Shown here piece after piece: positions 1 to 7,826 of a stretch of DNA of 9,335 nucleotides. The DNA is from Bacteroidales bacterium (GTDB lineage Bacteria; Bacteroidota; Bacteroidia; Bacteroidales; GCA-2711565): positions 1 through 9,335 of the forward strand of contig JAOZQX010000035.1 in assembly GCA_029931995.1 (NCBI GenBank). The letters run 5' to 3'. How positions within the stretch are numbered: position 1 is the stretch's first letter; the number at the start of each line of letters is the position of its first letter. A model generated the notes under the pieces. It was not told the origin of the DNA and ran no database searches. It worked only from the letters and a program-made list of their open reading frames with translations. The position numbers and the translations under genes were made by a program.

Positions 1-1
1 T

Positions 2-1375
2 TCGTTAGTAGGATCAGATGTAGCTTTCGATGATTATTTTGTAGATAAAACCATGCGTGTTGATTATTTCCACAATGGAATGGCCACCGAAGAGCATTTT
101 TCTGTGGATCGTATTTTATCGGATGGAGAGTGGGGTGGAAGCCCTACTCAATTAATTGACGATTTAAATTTCGGGCTTTACTTTTTTGAGATCCAGGATT
201 TAGAGAGTGGCAAGCCTATTTATAGTCGTGGATTTGCAAGTATATTTGGTGAATGGCAAACCATTCCCGAAGCTCATGAAAAATGGGGGACTTTTCATGA
301 ATCGGTGCGTTTTCCTTGGCCGAAAAAATCGGTTAAGCTTGTCATGAAAAAGCGTGATGCAAAAAATAATTTCCAAGCAATTTGGGAGACAGAAATCGAT
401 CCTCATTCTCGTGCTGTAAACCCCGCCGATTTGGCTAAAAATTATAAAGTTTGGGATTTTATGGTTAATGGCTCTGCAAAAGAAAAAGTGGATATTGTTA
501 TTTTAGGTGATGGATATACTGCAGAAGAAATGGATAAATTCCATAAAGATATTGAGCGTTTGAACGAATATTTATTTTCTGTTGAGCCTTTCAAATCTCG
601 AAAAACTGATTTTAATATCCGCGCAGTTGAAACCCCCTCGGAAACTTCGGGCGTTCATAAACCACATCCTGGCGTTCATTCACGTACTCCGCTGAGTGTT
701 CATTACAGTAGTTTTGATAGTGAGCGATACGCTTTGTCTTATGATAATCGCAGTATTCGCGAAGCGGCTTCGGCTGTGCCCTACGAGTTTATGTATGTGC
801 TAATTAATGAGCAAACTTATGGTGGTGGTGGCATCTATAAATTGTATGCTTCGGTTGCGGTTGATAATGAATTCTCGGATTATATTTATGTTCACGAATT
901 GGGGCATCACATGGCTGCTTTGGCCGATGAATATTATTCGTCATCAGTATCTTATCAAATGCCTGAAATTACCGTTGAACCTTGGGAAGCAAATATTACT
1001 GCTTTATTGGATAAGGATAATCTGAAATGGAAAGATATGATTGTGGAAGGAACACCTATTCCAACTTCATGGGATAAAGAAAAATTCGACAAACACGGAA
1101 TTGAAATCCAAAAGGAGCGAGCTCGTTTAAGGGCAGCGAAATCTCCCGAATCAGTTTTAGAAGATTTATTTTTAAGGCAACGAAAAGAAGAAACTGCTAT
1201 GATTGAGGCGATGGAAAATACTGGAAAAATTGGCGCTTATGAGGGTGCTTCATATTATCAGTATGGGATGTACCGCTCATCTACCGATTGTATTATGTAT
1301 ACTCGAAATAAGTTGGATTTTTGTCCGGTATGCCAGCGAGCATTATCAAAAGTAATCGATCAATACACCAAATAA
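2..1375 (+). CDS. M64 family (IgA-peptidase-type) zinc metallopeptidase, 5'-partial
   Basis: This is a probable secreted zinc metallopeptidase of family M64. The frame is open to the left edge (upstream residues read SLVGSDVAFDDYFVDKT), so the ATG at position 53 is internal and the true start, with any signal peptide, lies outside the window. Numbering from that Met, residues 1 to about 120 resemble the M64 N-terminal domain (beginning FDDYF..KTMRVDYFHNG) and about 130-440 the catalytic domain. The zinc motif HELGH is at residues 281-285 (nt 893-907), followed by the family-typical ADEYY. The C-terminus carries the usual Cys signature, TDCIMY then FCPVCQRAL. A strong terminator follows 22 bp after the stop. 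Family members are mostly secreted or surface proteins of Bacteroidota; the founding M64 enzyme is a clostridial IgA protease, but IgA cleavage should not be assumed here. Family assignment is firm, substrate unknown. Confidence 0.92.
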   Translation, partial: SLVGSDVAFDDYFVDKTMRVDYFHNGMATEEHFSVDRILSDGEWGGSPTQLIDDLNFGLYFFEIQDLESGKPIYSRGFASIFGEWQTIPEAHEKWGTFHESVRFPWPKKSVKLVMKKRDAKNNFQAIWETEIDPHSRAVNPADLAKNYKVWDFMVNGSAKEKVDIVILGDGYTAEEMDKFHKDIERLNEYLFSVEPFKSRKTDFNIRAVETPSETSGVHKPHPGVHSRTPLSVHYSSFDSERYALSYDNRSIREAASAVPYEFMYVLINEQTYGGGGIYKLYASVAVDNEFSDYIYVHELGHHMAALADEYYSSSVSYQMPEITVEPWEANITALLDKDNLKWKDMIVEGTPIPTSWDKEKFDKHGIEIQKERARLRAAKSPESVLEDLFLRQRKEETAMIEAMENTGKIGAYEGASYYQYGMYRSSTDCIMYTRNKLDFCPVCQRALSKVIDQYTK

Positions 1376-1396
1376 TATAAAATATTTTTATAGACG

Positions 1397-1431
1397 AAAG
1401 GTAGCTTTTTTAGGCTACCTTTTTTATTTTT
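1397..1431 (+). terminator. Rho-independent terminator after the M64 peptidase gene
   Basis: A perfect 9-bp stem pairs aaaggtagc (1397-1405) with gctaccttt (1414-1422) around the loop ttttttag. It is followed by a T-rich tract (tttattttt). It separates the peptidase gene from the Memo-like gene, so the two are probably not one simple operon. Confidence 0.88.
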
Positions 1432-1458
1432 GAGTAATGCTAAGCTAAAAATTGTAAT

Positions 1459-2562
1459 ATGAATTTCCGACACCTATTTTTTTCGATAATGAGTGCAGCC
1501 TTGATAATGGCTTGTACAAACCTAAAAGATCAATCTGAGAAAAATATCCGAAAATCGATGTTTATTGAGGAAGGTTTTACTCCAAAAAAGTTTGATTTAA
1601 TAATGGATCGAATTTTTGAGGAACATGCTGATTTGATCTCTCAAACAGAGAAAATCAATTTAACCAATGAAATAAAAGATGCTCGTTTAATTATTTCGCC
1701 TCACGATGATGCGGCTTTTGTGGGTTATTTGTATCCTGCGCTTTTTAAGAATTTAACGGCTAAAACAGTTTTTGTAATTGGTGTTGCTCACAGAGCTCGT
1801 AACTTTAAATTGGAAGATCATCTGATTTTTGACAGCTATAATAATTGGGAAACTGCAAAAGGAAATGTGCCTGTTTCTGAGATAAGAGATGAGTTGTTAA
1901 GCATTCTTCCAAAGGATACTTACATTGTTCATGACAGTATGCAGTTAATTGAGCACTCTGTTGAATCAATTCTTCCATACATGAAATATTATAATCCGAA
2001 TGTCGAAATTGTTTCGATATTAGTTCCGTATATGAATTTCGATAGGATGAAATATTTGGCTGGACATTTATCGGATGCTATATTAAAAATTGCTCACGAA
2101 AAAAATATGGCCTGGGGAAAAGATTATGCAATTGCAATATCAACCGATGCAGTACATTATGGAGATGAAGGCTGGGGTGGAACTTATTATGATCGATACG
2201 GGCTTGATTCTACCGGATATGAGAAGGCTGTGAGTCATGAGTGGGAAATAGTGAATAATTGTTTGAAGGATGAAATAACGGAGGAAAAAGTCCAGCAATT
2301 TATTAATTACACCGTAGAAGAAGATGATTATAAAACATATAAATGGGCATGGTGTGGCAGGTATTGTGTGCCGTTGGGCTTACTTACTTCCGAATACTTA
2401 AATCAGAAACTGGATTCTCCAAATATATTACAAGGCATACCTTTGGGTTACTCAACCAGCATAAGTAATTCCCGAATTAATATTGATGATATTATTTTGT
2501 ATGAGAGTGCTCAGGCCGATTTGCACCATTGGGTTGGATATCCTGCTGTGGTTTACAAATAG
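1459..2562 (+). CDS. Memo-family protein (AmmeMemoRadiSam system protein B-like) with lipoprotein signal
   Basis: A 367-residue protein whose core (about 75-320) matches the MEMO1 family. Family landmarks appear in order: LIISPHDDAAFVGYLYP (aligned with the usual PHAGY.YSG), VFVIGVAHR (usual FILGPSHH), IEHSVESILPYM (usual EHSLEVQLPF), ISTDAVHYG (usual SSDFSHYG) and WCGRYCVPLGLL (usual CGR.PI). The positions corresponding to the human MEMO1 metal/active-site residues H49, H81, H192 and C244 appear to be kept as H82, H111, H233 and C299. The N-terminus has a basic start, a hydrophobic stretch and a lipobox-like ALIMAC, giving a candidate lipidated Cys19, so the protein is probably exported and membrane-anchored. 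That is unusual because characterised Memo proteins are cytosolic. The AMMECR1 and radical-SAM partners are not in this window. It starts 28 bp after the preceding terminator's T tract; no clear Shine-Dalgarno. The biochemical role of bacterial Memo proteins is not settled. Confidence 0.84.
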   Translation: MNFRHLFFSIMSAALIMACTNLKDQSEKNIRKSMFIEEGFTPKKFDLIMDRIFEEHADLISQTEKINLTNEIKDARLIISPHDDAAFVGYLYPALFKNLTAKTVFVIGVAHRARNFKLEDHLIFDSYNNWETAKGNVPVSEIRDELLSILPKDTYIVHDSMQLIEHSVESILPYMKYYNPNVEIVSILVPYMNFDRMKYLAGHLSDAILKIAHEKNMAWGKDYAIAISTDAVHYGDEGWGGTYYDRYGLDSTGYEKAVSHEWEIVNNCLKDEITEEKVQQFINYTVEEDDYKTYKWAWCGRYCVPLGLLTSEYLNQKLDSPNILQGIPLGYSTSISNSRINIDDIILYESAQADLHHWVGYPAVVYK

Positions 2563-2675
2563 TATAGTTAGTTTAGGTGCTTTGATATCTTCTCCAGCAA
2601 TAAATCTTTAGTAACAGGTTAACGTGCAAACCAAAGATAAGGAATTCAGAGAGGGATTGCTAGTGAATTAAAATA

Positions 2676-5504
2676 TTAGTTTTCTAAGTAAGAGGACAGA
2701 ATCTTAAATAAATTATTCTTGTTGATGGGTTTTGTAATGTAGTTATCACATCCTGCTTCCTCACACTTTTCTCTTTCGCCCGACAAAGCATAAGCAGTTT
2801 GAGCAATAATAGGAATGCTCATGTTTTGTAATTTTATTATGCGTGTTGCTTCTAACCCATTCATTTCAGGCATTTGAATATCCATCAATATTAAATCAAT
2901 ATTATTATTTATTTTCAGGATTTCCAAAACCTCCTTACCTGTTATTGCTTGTATAATATTGACTTTGGTGTTTTTTAGCATTGTTTTGAGCAGAATAAAA
3001 CTATCACGTTCATCCTCTGCAATTAAAATTGTTTTATTTTCCCAATTTGTAGCAGACTTATTTGACTTAATTTCTTTGGAAACAATTTGGCTTGTTGGTT
3101 CATATGGTAATGTGAAATAAAAAGTTGAACCTTTGCTTTTTTCTGACTTAACCCAAATATCACCTTTCATAAGATTGATTATGTATTTGCATATTGCTAA
3201 GCCCAAGCCTGTACCGCCATATAAACGAGTGCTTGAATCCTTGGCCTGCATAAATCGTTCAAAAATTAGTTTGTGTGCTTCTTTTGGAATCCCAATACCG
3301 GTATCTTTAACAAAAAATTCAAGCATATTATTGTCTTTAAGAGAATACCCAAACTCAATTTTTCCTGAATCGGTAAATTTAAAAGCATTGTTTAAAAGAT
3401 TGGCAATTACTTGATGCAACCTAAAACTGTCTGTAATTATAAATGGGTTTTGAAGATTATCTTGCGTAGTAAGAATCAATTCAAGTTGAGAGCTGGCTTT
3501 TGGTTGAAAGGTTTTGAATAATTCATCCATCATTTTATTTAGTTCACATCCCGACTTCCTTATTTCGATTTGATTTGCTTCGATTTTTGCAATGTCAATA
3601 ATATCATCGATAAGATTAATAAGTTTATTGCTGTTATTTTGAATAAGCTGAATGTACTCACTTTGCGCTTCAGTATTTAACGAAGAATCGCCCAAAAGAT
3701 CGGAAAACCCAATAATGGCATTCATAGGAGTTCGAATTTCGTGCGACATATTAGATAAAAATGCTGATTTTAAACGATCCGACTCTTCGGCTCTTTCTTT
3801 TGCACTTACTAATTCATTTTCTGCAATCTTTCGGTTTGTAATATCTTGTATGGTACCTGAGATTTTTAATGGCTTTAACTCCAAATCATAAACAACTTCA
3901 GCCTTTACTAATACAAATACTTCATGTGTACTTTTCGTTTTAATCTTGAATTCTAAGATAATCCTTTTGTTGTTGTTTAATTTTCGTAAACTTTTTACTA
4001 CTCGGCTGAAATCATTGGGGTGAACAAGGCGAGCAATATGACTAGCATAAACTGGCGATTTCTTACGATTAAGTTTTAGTATTTTGAAGGCTTGAATAGA
4101 CCCCCATAAAGTATGTGTTTTTAAGTCATATTCCCAATTCCCTATTTTACCAACTTCTTGTGCTTTTTCCCATCGTTCTTCACTTTGTTTTAATTCAGCT
4201 CCAGTTTTTTTATGTCGGTCAATTTCGAACGATAGGTTGAGAGTGCGCTCAATAACTCGTTCTTCTAAGTCTGTGTTGAGTTTACTGAGGTTTCTTCTTG
4301 ACTTGATACGGGCTTTGAAAAGAAAGAAGCTTAGTATAAAAAGAATGATAAGAAATATTATAATAAATGTATATAGTCTCACTTTATAAGAATACTTCTG
4401 GGCAAGGAGTTCTTTTTTTTCTAAATCGATTAATAATTCTTTTTGTTTTTCTTCAGCCAAATCAGCTTCAATTTGTAAAAGCATTTTTGCATCATCTAAG
4501 GCAAAAATTGAATCTTTAAATCTTTCATATTTGTATGAATAATAGTAAGCTTTCTTAAAGTCATTTTTCTCTTTATAAATTAAAGATAAATTTCGATAGT
4601 AGTTCTGTATGTTTAGAGCAATTTTTGAAGAGCTTGCCAGGACAAAACTTTTATTAAGGTAATATAATGAAGAATCATATTTTTTGGATAATCTATATAC
4701 TATTCCAATATTGGCATAATTGTCAGCCGCAGTACGATAAAAACCATGTTCTAAGCTGTGAGTTAGTGATTTACGAAAATAGTGCAAGGCGGAATCATAT
4801 AAGTTTTGTTTTAAAAAAACTTGTCCATAATTATTTACTATTGCTCCATATCTTTCTTCCTGAAAAATCGTGTTGGTTTCAGTATTTAGGCTTTTAATAA
4901 AATATTTTGCAGAGATATCATATTCCTTGATATAATAATGAAGTAAAGCAAGTGAGTTATAAATAAAGACCAAATACTCTGAATTGGGCTTTGTGTTTAG
5001 CAATGATTTGAGGGCGTCTTCTGAATACTCTTTTGATTTTGAGTAATTACCAATCAATCGATAATCGGTACCTAAATTATTTTTAGCCCAGATTATACCC
5101 ATACTGTCGTTTAGATTTCGGTAAATATCTAAAGCCTTAAGATGGTATGTTAGTGCTCTTTCAAAGTTTTTTGGATTTCGGTGCAATTGACCTGAAATAT
5201 TATAACAATCTGCTACCTCTTTATTATGGTTGTATTTTTTGAAAATTTTTATAGCCGTAGATAGTCTGTTTTGAGCACTATCTGTTTGCCCGCTAATTTC
5301 TTCTAATTTGGCTAACTCAAATAAATTTTTAGCATAAAATACTGAGTCATTCTCATATGAGTGAGTTAGCAATTGTTTTTTTAATTGATTAATAATAGTT
5401 TCTAAAGCTTGTTCTTTATTTTGCAGATTGTTGTTTGATTTAGCAGTTGAAACAAGTAAGAGAAAAAAAAATAGAAGTATGTGATAAGGTGAAAAGCGAA
5501 TCAT
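2676..5504 (-). CDS. TPR-containing hybrid sensor histidine kinase with C-terminal receiver
   Basis: A 942-residue membrane signalling protein. An N-terminal signal peptide (about 1-22) precedes roughly seven TPR units (about 56-327), probably periplasmic. A charged helix (about 335-375) leads into one TM segment (about 377-397) and a cytoplasmic coiled coil (400-440). A PAS domain follows (about 443-557, with HPNDF and GTIQDIT). The HisKA motif FLSNMSHEIRTP carries phospho-acceptor His588. The HATPase has an N-box (LLNNAFKF, Asn706), G1 DTGIGIP (734-740) and G2 GGTGLGLA (763-770). The receiver (about 824-940) has acidic residues E830/D831, phospho-acceptor Asp875 in LMDIQMP, Thr903 and Lys925. 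All catalytic residues are present, so it should autophosphorylate and pass phosphate to its own receiver. There is no Hpt or DNA-binding domain and no response regulator gene beside it, so the downstream partner is elsewhere. The signal sensed is unknown; TPRs suggest protein or peptide binding. It is convergent with the Memo gene and divergent from fabG. Confidence 0.95.
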   Translation of the reverse strand: MIRFSPYHILLFFFLLLVSTAKSNNNLQNKEQALETIINQLKKQLLTHSYENDSVFYAKNLFELAKLEEISGQTDSAQNRLSTAIKIFKKYNHNKEVADCYNISGQLHRNPKNFERALTYHLKALDIYRNLNDSMGIIWAKNNLGTDYRLIGNYSKSKEYSEDALKSLLNTKPNSEYLVFIYNSLALLHYYIKEYDISAKYFIKSLNTETNTIFQEERYGAIVNNYGQVFLKQNLYDSALHYFRKSLTHSLEHGFYRTAADNYANIGIVYRLSKKYDSSLYYLNKSFVLASSSKIALNIQNYYRNLSLIYKEKNDFKKAYYYSYKYERFKDSIFALDDAKMLLQIEADLAEEKQKELLIDLEKKELLAQKYSYKVRLYTFIIIFLIILFILSFFLFKARIKSRRNLSKLNTDLEERVIERTLNLSFEIDRHKKTGAELKQSEERWEKAQEVGKIGNWEYDLKTHTLWGSIQAFKILKLNRKKSPVYASHIARLVHPNDFSRVVKSLRKLNNNKRIILEFKIKTKSTHEVFVLVKAEVVYDLELKPLKISGTIQDITNRKIAENELVSAKERAEESDRLKSAFLSNMSHEIRTPMNAIIGFSDLLGDSSLNTEAQSEYIQLIQNNSNKLINLIDDIIDIAKIEANQIEIRKSGCELNKMMDELFKTFQPKASSQLELILTTQDNLQNPFIITDSFRLHQVIANLLNNAFKFTDSGKIEFGYSLKDNNMLEFFVKDTGIGIPKEAHKLIFERFMQAKDSSTRLYGGTGLGLAICKYIINLMKGDIWVKSEKSKGSTFYFTLPYEPTSQIVSKEIKSNKSATNWENKTILIAEDERDSFILLKTMLKNTKVNIIQAITGKEVLEILKINNNIDLILMDIQMPEMNGLEATRIIKLQNMSIPIIAQTAYALSGEREKCEEAGCDNYITKPINKNNLFKILSSYLEN

Positions 5505-5563
5505 AACTTGATTGATAATTTACCTTTACAAGTATAAGGAAATTTATTCCCAAAACTGTATGA

Positions 5564-5620
5564 TTTGCAAGTCATTTATTAAGATTTGATTTTTTAAACA
5601 GAATAGTTTGCAAGTGTCAT
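5564..5620. repeat. Pair of imperfect direct repeats TTTGCAAGT(GT)CAT in the divergent intergenic region
   Basis: TTTGCAAGTCAT at 5564-5575 recurs as TTTGCAAGTGTCAT at 5607-5620, 43 bp apart start to start (about four helical turns). Each copy contains the palindrome TTGCAA. They lie between the divergent kinase and fabG genes, upstream of the fabG promoter candidate, where paired operator half-sites could sit. Binding of any regulator is inference only, and AT-rich DNA makes chance similarity possible. Confidence 0.4.
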
Positions 5621-5682
5621 ATAAACAAGGGGGTAGGTTTAATCGTTGACTGGTTATCAACAGCTAATTTAAAATATTAAAA

Positions 5683-5713
5683 TTGTTATAATGAACTTTT
5701 TTTCACATATTTG
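5683..5713 (+). promoter_or_regulatory. Candidate Bacteroidota-type promoter for fabG
   Basis: A TTG at 5683-5685 (-33 type) is separated by 20 bp from CATATTTG at 5706-5713, which differs from the Bacteroidota -7 consensus TAnnTTTG at one base. Transcription would start near 5718-5720, giving a leader of about 43 nt before the fabG ATG. Spacing and distance fit known Bacteroidota promoters; no experimental support. Confidence 0.5.
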
Positions 5714-5737
5714 CAGCTAAAAAAAATCTATTCTACC

Positions 5738-5760
5738 AAAATACTTATAAAAATACTTAT
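5738..5760 (+). repeat. Tandem AAAATACTTAT repeat in the fabG leader
   Basis: Two perfect copies of AAAATACTTAT, at 5738-5748 and 5750-5760 with a 12-bp period, end one base before the fabG ATG. They occupy the place of a ribosome binding site, and no purine-rich Shine-Dalgarno is present. An A/T-rich unstructured leader is common in Bacteroidota. The duplication may be chance or may affect initiation. Confidence 0.45.
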
Positions 5761-5761
5761 T

Positions 5762-6508
5762 ATGAAACTACTTGAAGGAAAAACAGCTTTGATTACAGGT
5801 GCGTCACGAGGTATTGGACGTGCAATAGCATTGAAATTTGCCAGCGAAGGAGCAAACATTGCTTTTTCTGATATTAAATATGATGAAGATGCTGAAAGTC
5901 TTGTGAAAGCACTTGAGGAAATTGGAGTGAAAGCAAAAGGGTATGCATCAGATGCCAGTTCGTTTGAAGGGAGCGAAGCCTTAATTAATGATGTTCACAA
6001 AGAATTTGGACAGATTGATGTTTTGGTTAATAATGCAGGAATTACACGCGATAACTTGTTAATGCGAATGACTGAGCAAGACTGGGATCTGGTAATTAAA
6101 GTTAATTTAAAATCAATTTTTAACTTGACAAAAGCTGTGCAACGAATTATGTTGAAGCAACGTTCAGGAAGTATCATAAATATGAGTTCGGTTGTTGGCG
6201 TAGGTGGAAATGCCGGGCAATCAAATTATGCGGCTTCAAAAGCCGGATTAATTGGGTTCACAAAATCTATAGCCCAAGAGTTAGGAAGTAGAAGTGTTAG
6301 ATGTAATGCAATTGCACCTGGCTTTATCGAAACTGAGATGACTGCAAAGCTTCCTGAAGATGTGAAGAAAGAATGGGTGAAAACAATTCCTTTAAGGCGC
6401 TCAGGCTTTCCCGAAGATGTTGCGAAAACTGCCGTATATCTGGCTTCCGATTTATCTGACTATGTTAGCGGACAGGTGATTAGTGTTTGTGGCGGAATGA
6501 GCATGTAA
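5762..6508 (+). CDS. fabG: 3-oxoacyl-[acyl-carrier-protein] reductase
   Basis: A cytosolic short-chain dehydrogenase that reduces 3-oxoacyl-ACP to 3-hydroxyacyl-ACP in the type II fatty acid synthesis cycle. At 248 residues it has the usual family length. Visible motifs are the nucleotide-binding TGASRGIG (12-19), NNAG (90-93), Asn115, Ser143 in INMSSVVG, and Tyr156 and Lys160 in YAASK, so the N-S-Y-K catalytic set is complete. PGFIETEMT (186-194) and the C-terminal VSGQVISVCGGMSM are typical FabG. The ATG at 5762 is chosen over an upstream in-frame TTG at 5711: from the ATG the protein begins MKLLEGKTALITG like relatives, whereas the extension would overlap the promoter candidate and encode an unrelated lysine/isoleucine-rich tail. 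Asp37 at the end of the second beta strand hints at NADH use. The gene stands alone between its own promoter and terminator, with no other fab genes nearby. A related SDR oxidoreductase is the alternative, but overall similarity favours FabG. Confidence 0.93.
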   Translation: MKLLEGKTALITGASRGIGRAIALKFASEGANIAFSDIKYDEDAESLVKALEEIGVKAKGYASDASSFEGSEALINDVHKEFGQIDVLVNNAGITRDNLLMRMTEQDWDLVIKVNLKSIFNLTKAVQRIMLKQRSGSIINMSSVVGVGGNAGQSNYAASKAGLIGFTKSIAQELGSRSVRCNAIAPGFIETEMTAKLPEDVKKEWVKTIPLRRSGFPEDVAKTAVYLASDLSDYVSGQVISVCGGMSM

Positions 6509-6530
6509 TTATAGTTCTTGTAAAATTTTC

Positions 6531-6558
6531 ACAGGGCTTTTTGAGCCCTGTTTTTGTT
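6531..6558 (+). terminator. Rho-independent terminator after fabG
   Basis: An 8-bp perfect stem pairs acagggct (6531-6538) with agccctgt (6544-6551) around the loop ttttg, followed by ttttgttt. It is GC-rich for this DNA and lies 22 bp after the fabG stop. It suggests the downstream protease gene is transcribed separately or by partial read-through. Confidence 0.88.
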
Positions 6559-6578
6559 TGTAAAATAAATTAGCAATT

Positions 6579-7826
6579 ATGGAGTCTCAATTTTTATTTC
6601 AGCTTATTATAATTTTTTTGATTGGAGAGTTTGTGCTTGAACGTTTTTTGGAGTATTTAAATTCGACCTATTGGAGCGATAAATTACCCGAAGAGTTATT
6701 GGGAATTTACGATGAAGAGAAATATCGAAAATCTCAAAGCTATCAGAAATCTAAGCAAAAAATAGCTGTTATTTCTTCAGTTTTTTCACTGGTCGTTTTA
6801 CTATGTGTTTTGTATTTCGACGGCTTTGCATTGCTCGATAATTGGGTTCGAGAGTATACTTCGAACTCTGTGTTAATGGCCATTGTTTTCTTTGCTGTCA
6901 TAGGCTTTGTTATGGATGTTTTGTCAACGCCGTTTTCTATATATGATACGTTTGTTATTGAAGAAAAATATGGTTTTAATAAAACCACCTCTAAAATATT
7001 TATGTTGGATAAATTAAAATCATGGTTGCTTGCTGTTGTTATTGGTGGTGGCTTACTTAGTTTAATCGTATGGATTTATACTATTTCGGGTTCATTGTTT
7101 TGGATAATTGTATGGATGATCTTGTCTGTTTTTATGATTTTTATGACCATGTTTTATTCCAGTTTAATAGTTCCTTTATTTAACAAACAAACACCCTTAG
7201 CGGATGGAGAGTTAAGAACGGCAATTGAAAAATTTTCTTTGAAGGCCGGTTTTAAATTGCAAAATATTTTTGTTATTGATGGTTCAAAAAGATCATCAAA
7301 GGCAAACGCATATTTTTCAGGTTTAGGCCCCAAGAAAAGAATAGTGCTGTATGATACTCTTATTAAAGATCATGGTGTGGATGAGCTTGTTGCTGTGTTG
7401 GCGCATGAAATTGGACACTATAAGAAAAAACATACTTTGGCTGGCTTATTTATTTCGTTGGCTCAAACCGGTTTGATGTTATTTGTTTTGTCATACTTCA
7501 TCGGGAGTCCGGCTTTATCGCAAGCTCTTGGAGCTTCGCAAGCAAGCTTTCATATTGGTGTTTTGGCTTTTGGCATTTTGTATACACCAATCTCTCTTGT
7601 TTTAGATTTAATTACCAATGTCGTTTCGAGGGTAAACGAATATGCAGCCGATAGATTTGCCAGTGAGAATTTTAAACCCGAAGCTTTAATGCTCGCCCTA
7701 AAAAAGTTATCTGTAAATAATTTGAGTAACCTCAGACCTCATCCGGTCTATGTGTTTTTTCATTACTCACACCCGCCCTTATTAAAAAGATTGGCTGCAT
7801 TAACTGGCGTGAAAGAGAAGATTTAG
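6579..7826 (+). CDS. M48 family integral-membrane metalloprotease, Ste24/CAAX protease-1 type
   Basis: A 415-residue zinc metalloprotease in the cytoplasmic membrane. Hydrophobic segments lie at about 5-22, 62-82, 97-117, 150-170, 172-198, 288-310 and 323-345, giving the seven-helix pattern of Ste24. The zinc motif HEIGH is at 276-280 (within VLAHEIGHYKKKH), with the third ligand expected at Glu354 in NEYAADRFA. Other family marks are the N-terminal M48 region (STPFSIYDTFVIEEKYGFN, about 116-134), NAYFSGLGPKKRIVLYDTL (243-261) and the C-terminal HYSHPPLLKRL. Eukaryotic Ste24 trims prenylated CAAX proteins; bacteria generally lack that substrate, so a role in membrane protein quality control, like HtpX, is more likely, and this is inference. 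It begins 20 bp after the fabG terminator T tract. The stop codon overlaps that of the convergent sugar transferase by 4 bp, leaving no room for a terminator between them. Confidence 0.93.
   Translation: MESQFLFQLIIIFLIGEFVLERFLEYLNSTYWSDKLPEELLGIYDEEKYRKSQSYQKSKQKIAVISSVFSLVVLLCVLYFDGFALLDNWVREYTSNSVLMAIVFFAVIGFVMDVLSTPFSIYDTFVIEEKYGFNKTTSKIFMLDKLKSWLLAVVIGGGLLSLIVWIYTISGSLFWIIVWMILSVFMIFMTMFYSSLIVPLFNKQTPLADGELRTAIEKFSLKAGFKLQNIFVIDGSKRSSKANAYFSGLGPKKRIVLYDTLIKDHGVDELVAVLAHEIGHYKKKHTLAGLFISLAQTGLMLFVLSYFIGSPALSQALGASQASFHIGVLAFGILYTPISLVLDLITNVVSRVNEYAADRFASENFKPEALMLALKKLSVNNLSNLRPHPVYVFFHYSHPPLLKRLAALTGVKEKI

Noticed and set aside
53..55. ATG at 53 as the real start of the M64 peptidase
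   Set aside because: The frame is open to the left edge and the upstream residues (FDDYFVDKT) continue the M64 N-terminal domain.
1425..1432. TATTTTTG as a -7 promoter element for the Memo gene
   Set aside because: It matches TAnnTTTG but sits in the T tract of the preceding terminator and has no TTG at the right distance upstream.
1696..1730. PHDD in the Memo-like protein read as a PIG-L deacetylase HPDD motif
   Set aside because: The rest of the protein follows the Memo motif order (AHR, EHS, STDAVHYG, CGR), which PIG-L proteins lack.
2563..2675. Possible bidirectional terminator between the Memo and kinase genes
   Set aside because: Only a weak ATCTTT/AAAGAT pairing with a long loop and no T tract was found.
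3133..4897. Several plus-strand open frames inside the kinase gene
   Set aside because: They lie antisense to a fully conserved kinase reading frame and encode no recognisable protein.
5711..5761. In-frame TTG start 51 bp upstream of the fabG ATG
   Set aside because: The added residues (lysine/isoleucine-rich) do not resemble FabG N-termini, overlap the tandem repeat and promoter candidate, and the ATG gives the usual 248-residue length.
6579..7826. A true CAAX prenyl-protein processing role for the M48 protease
   Set aside because: The family name comes from eukaryotes; nothing in the window suggests protein prenylation, so only a general membrane protease role is supported.
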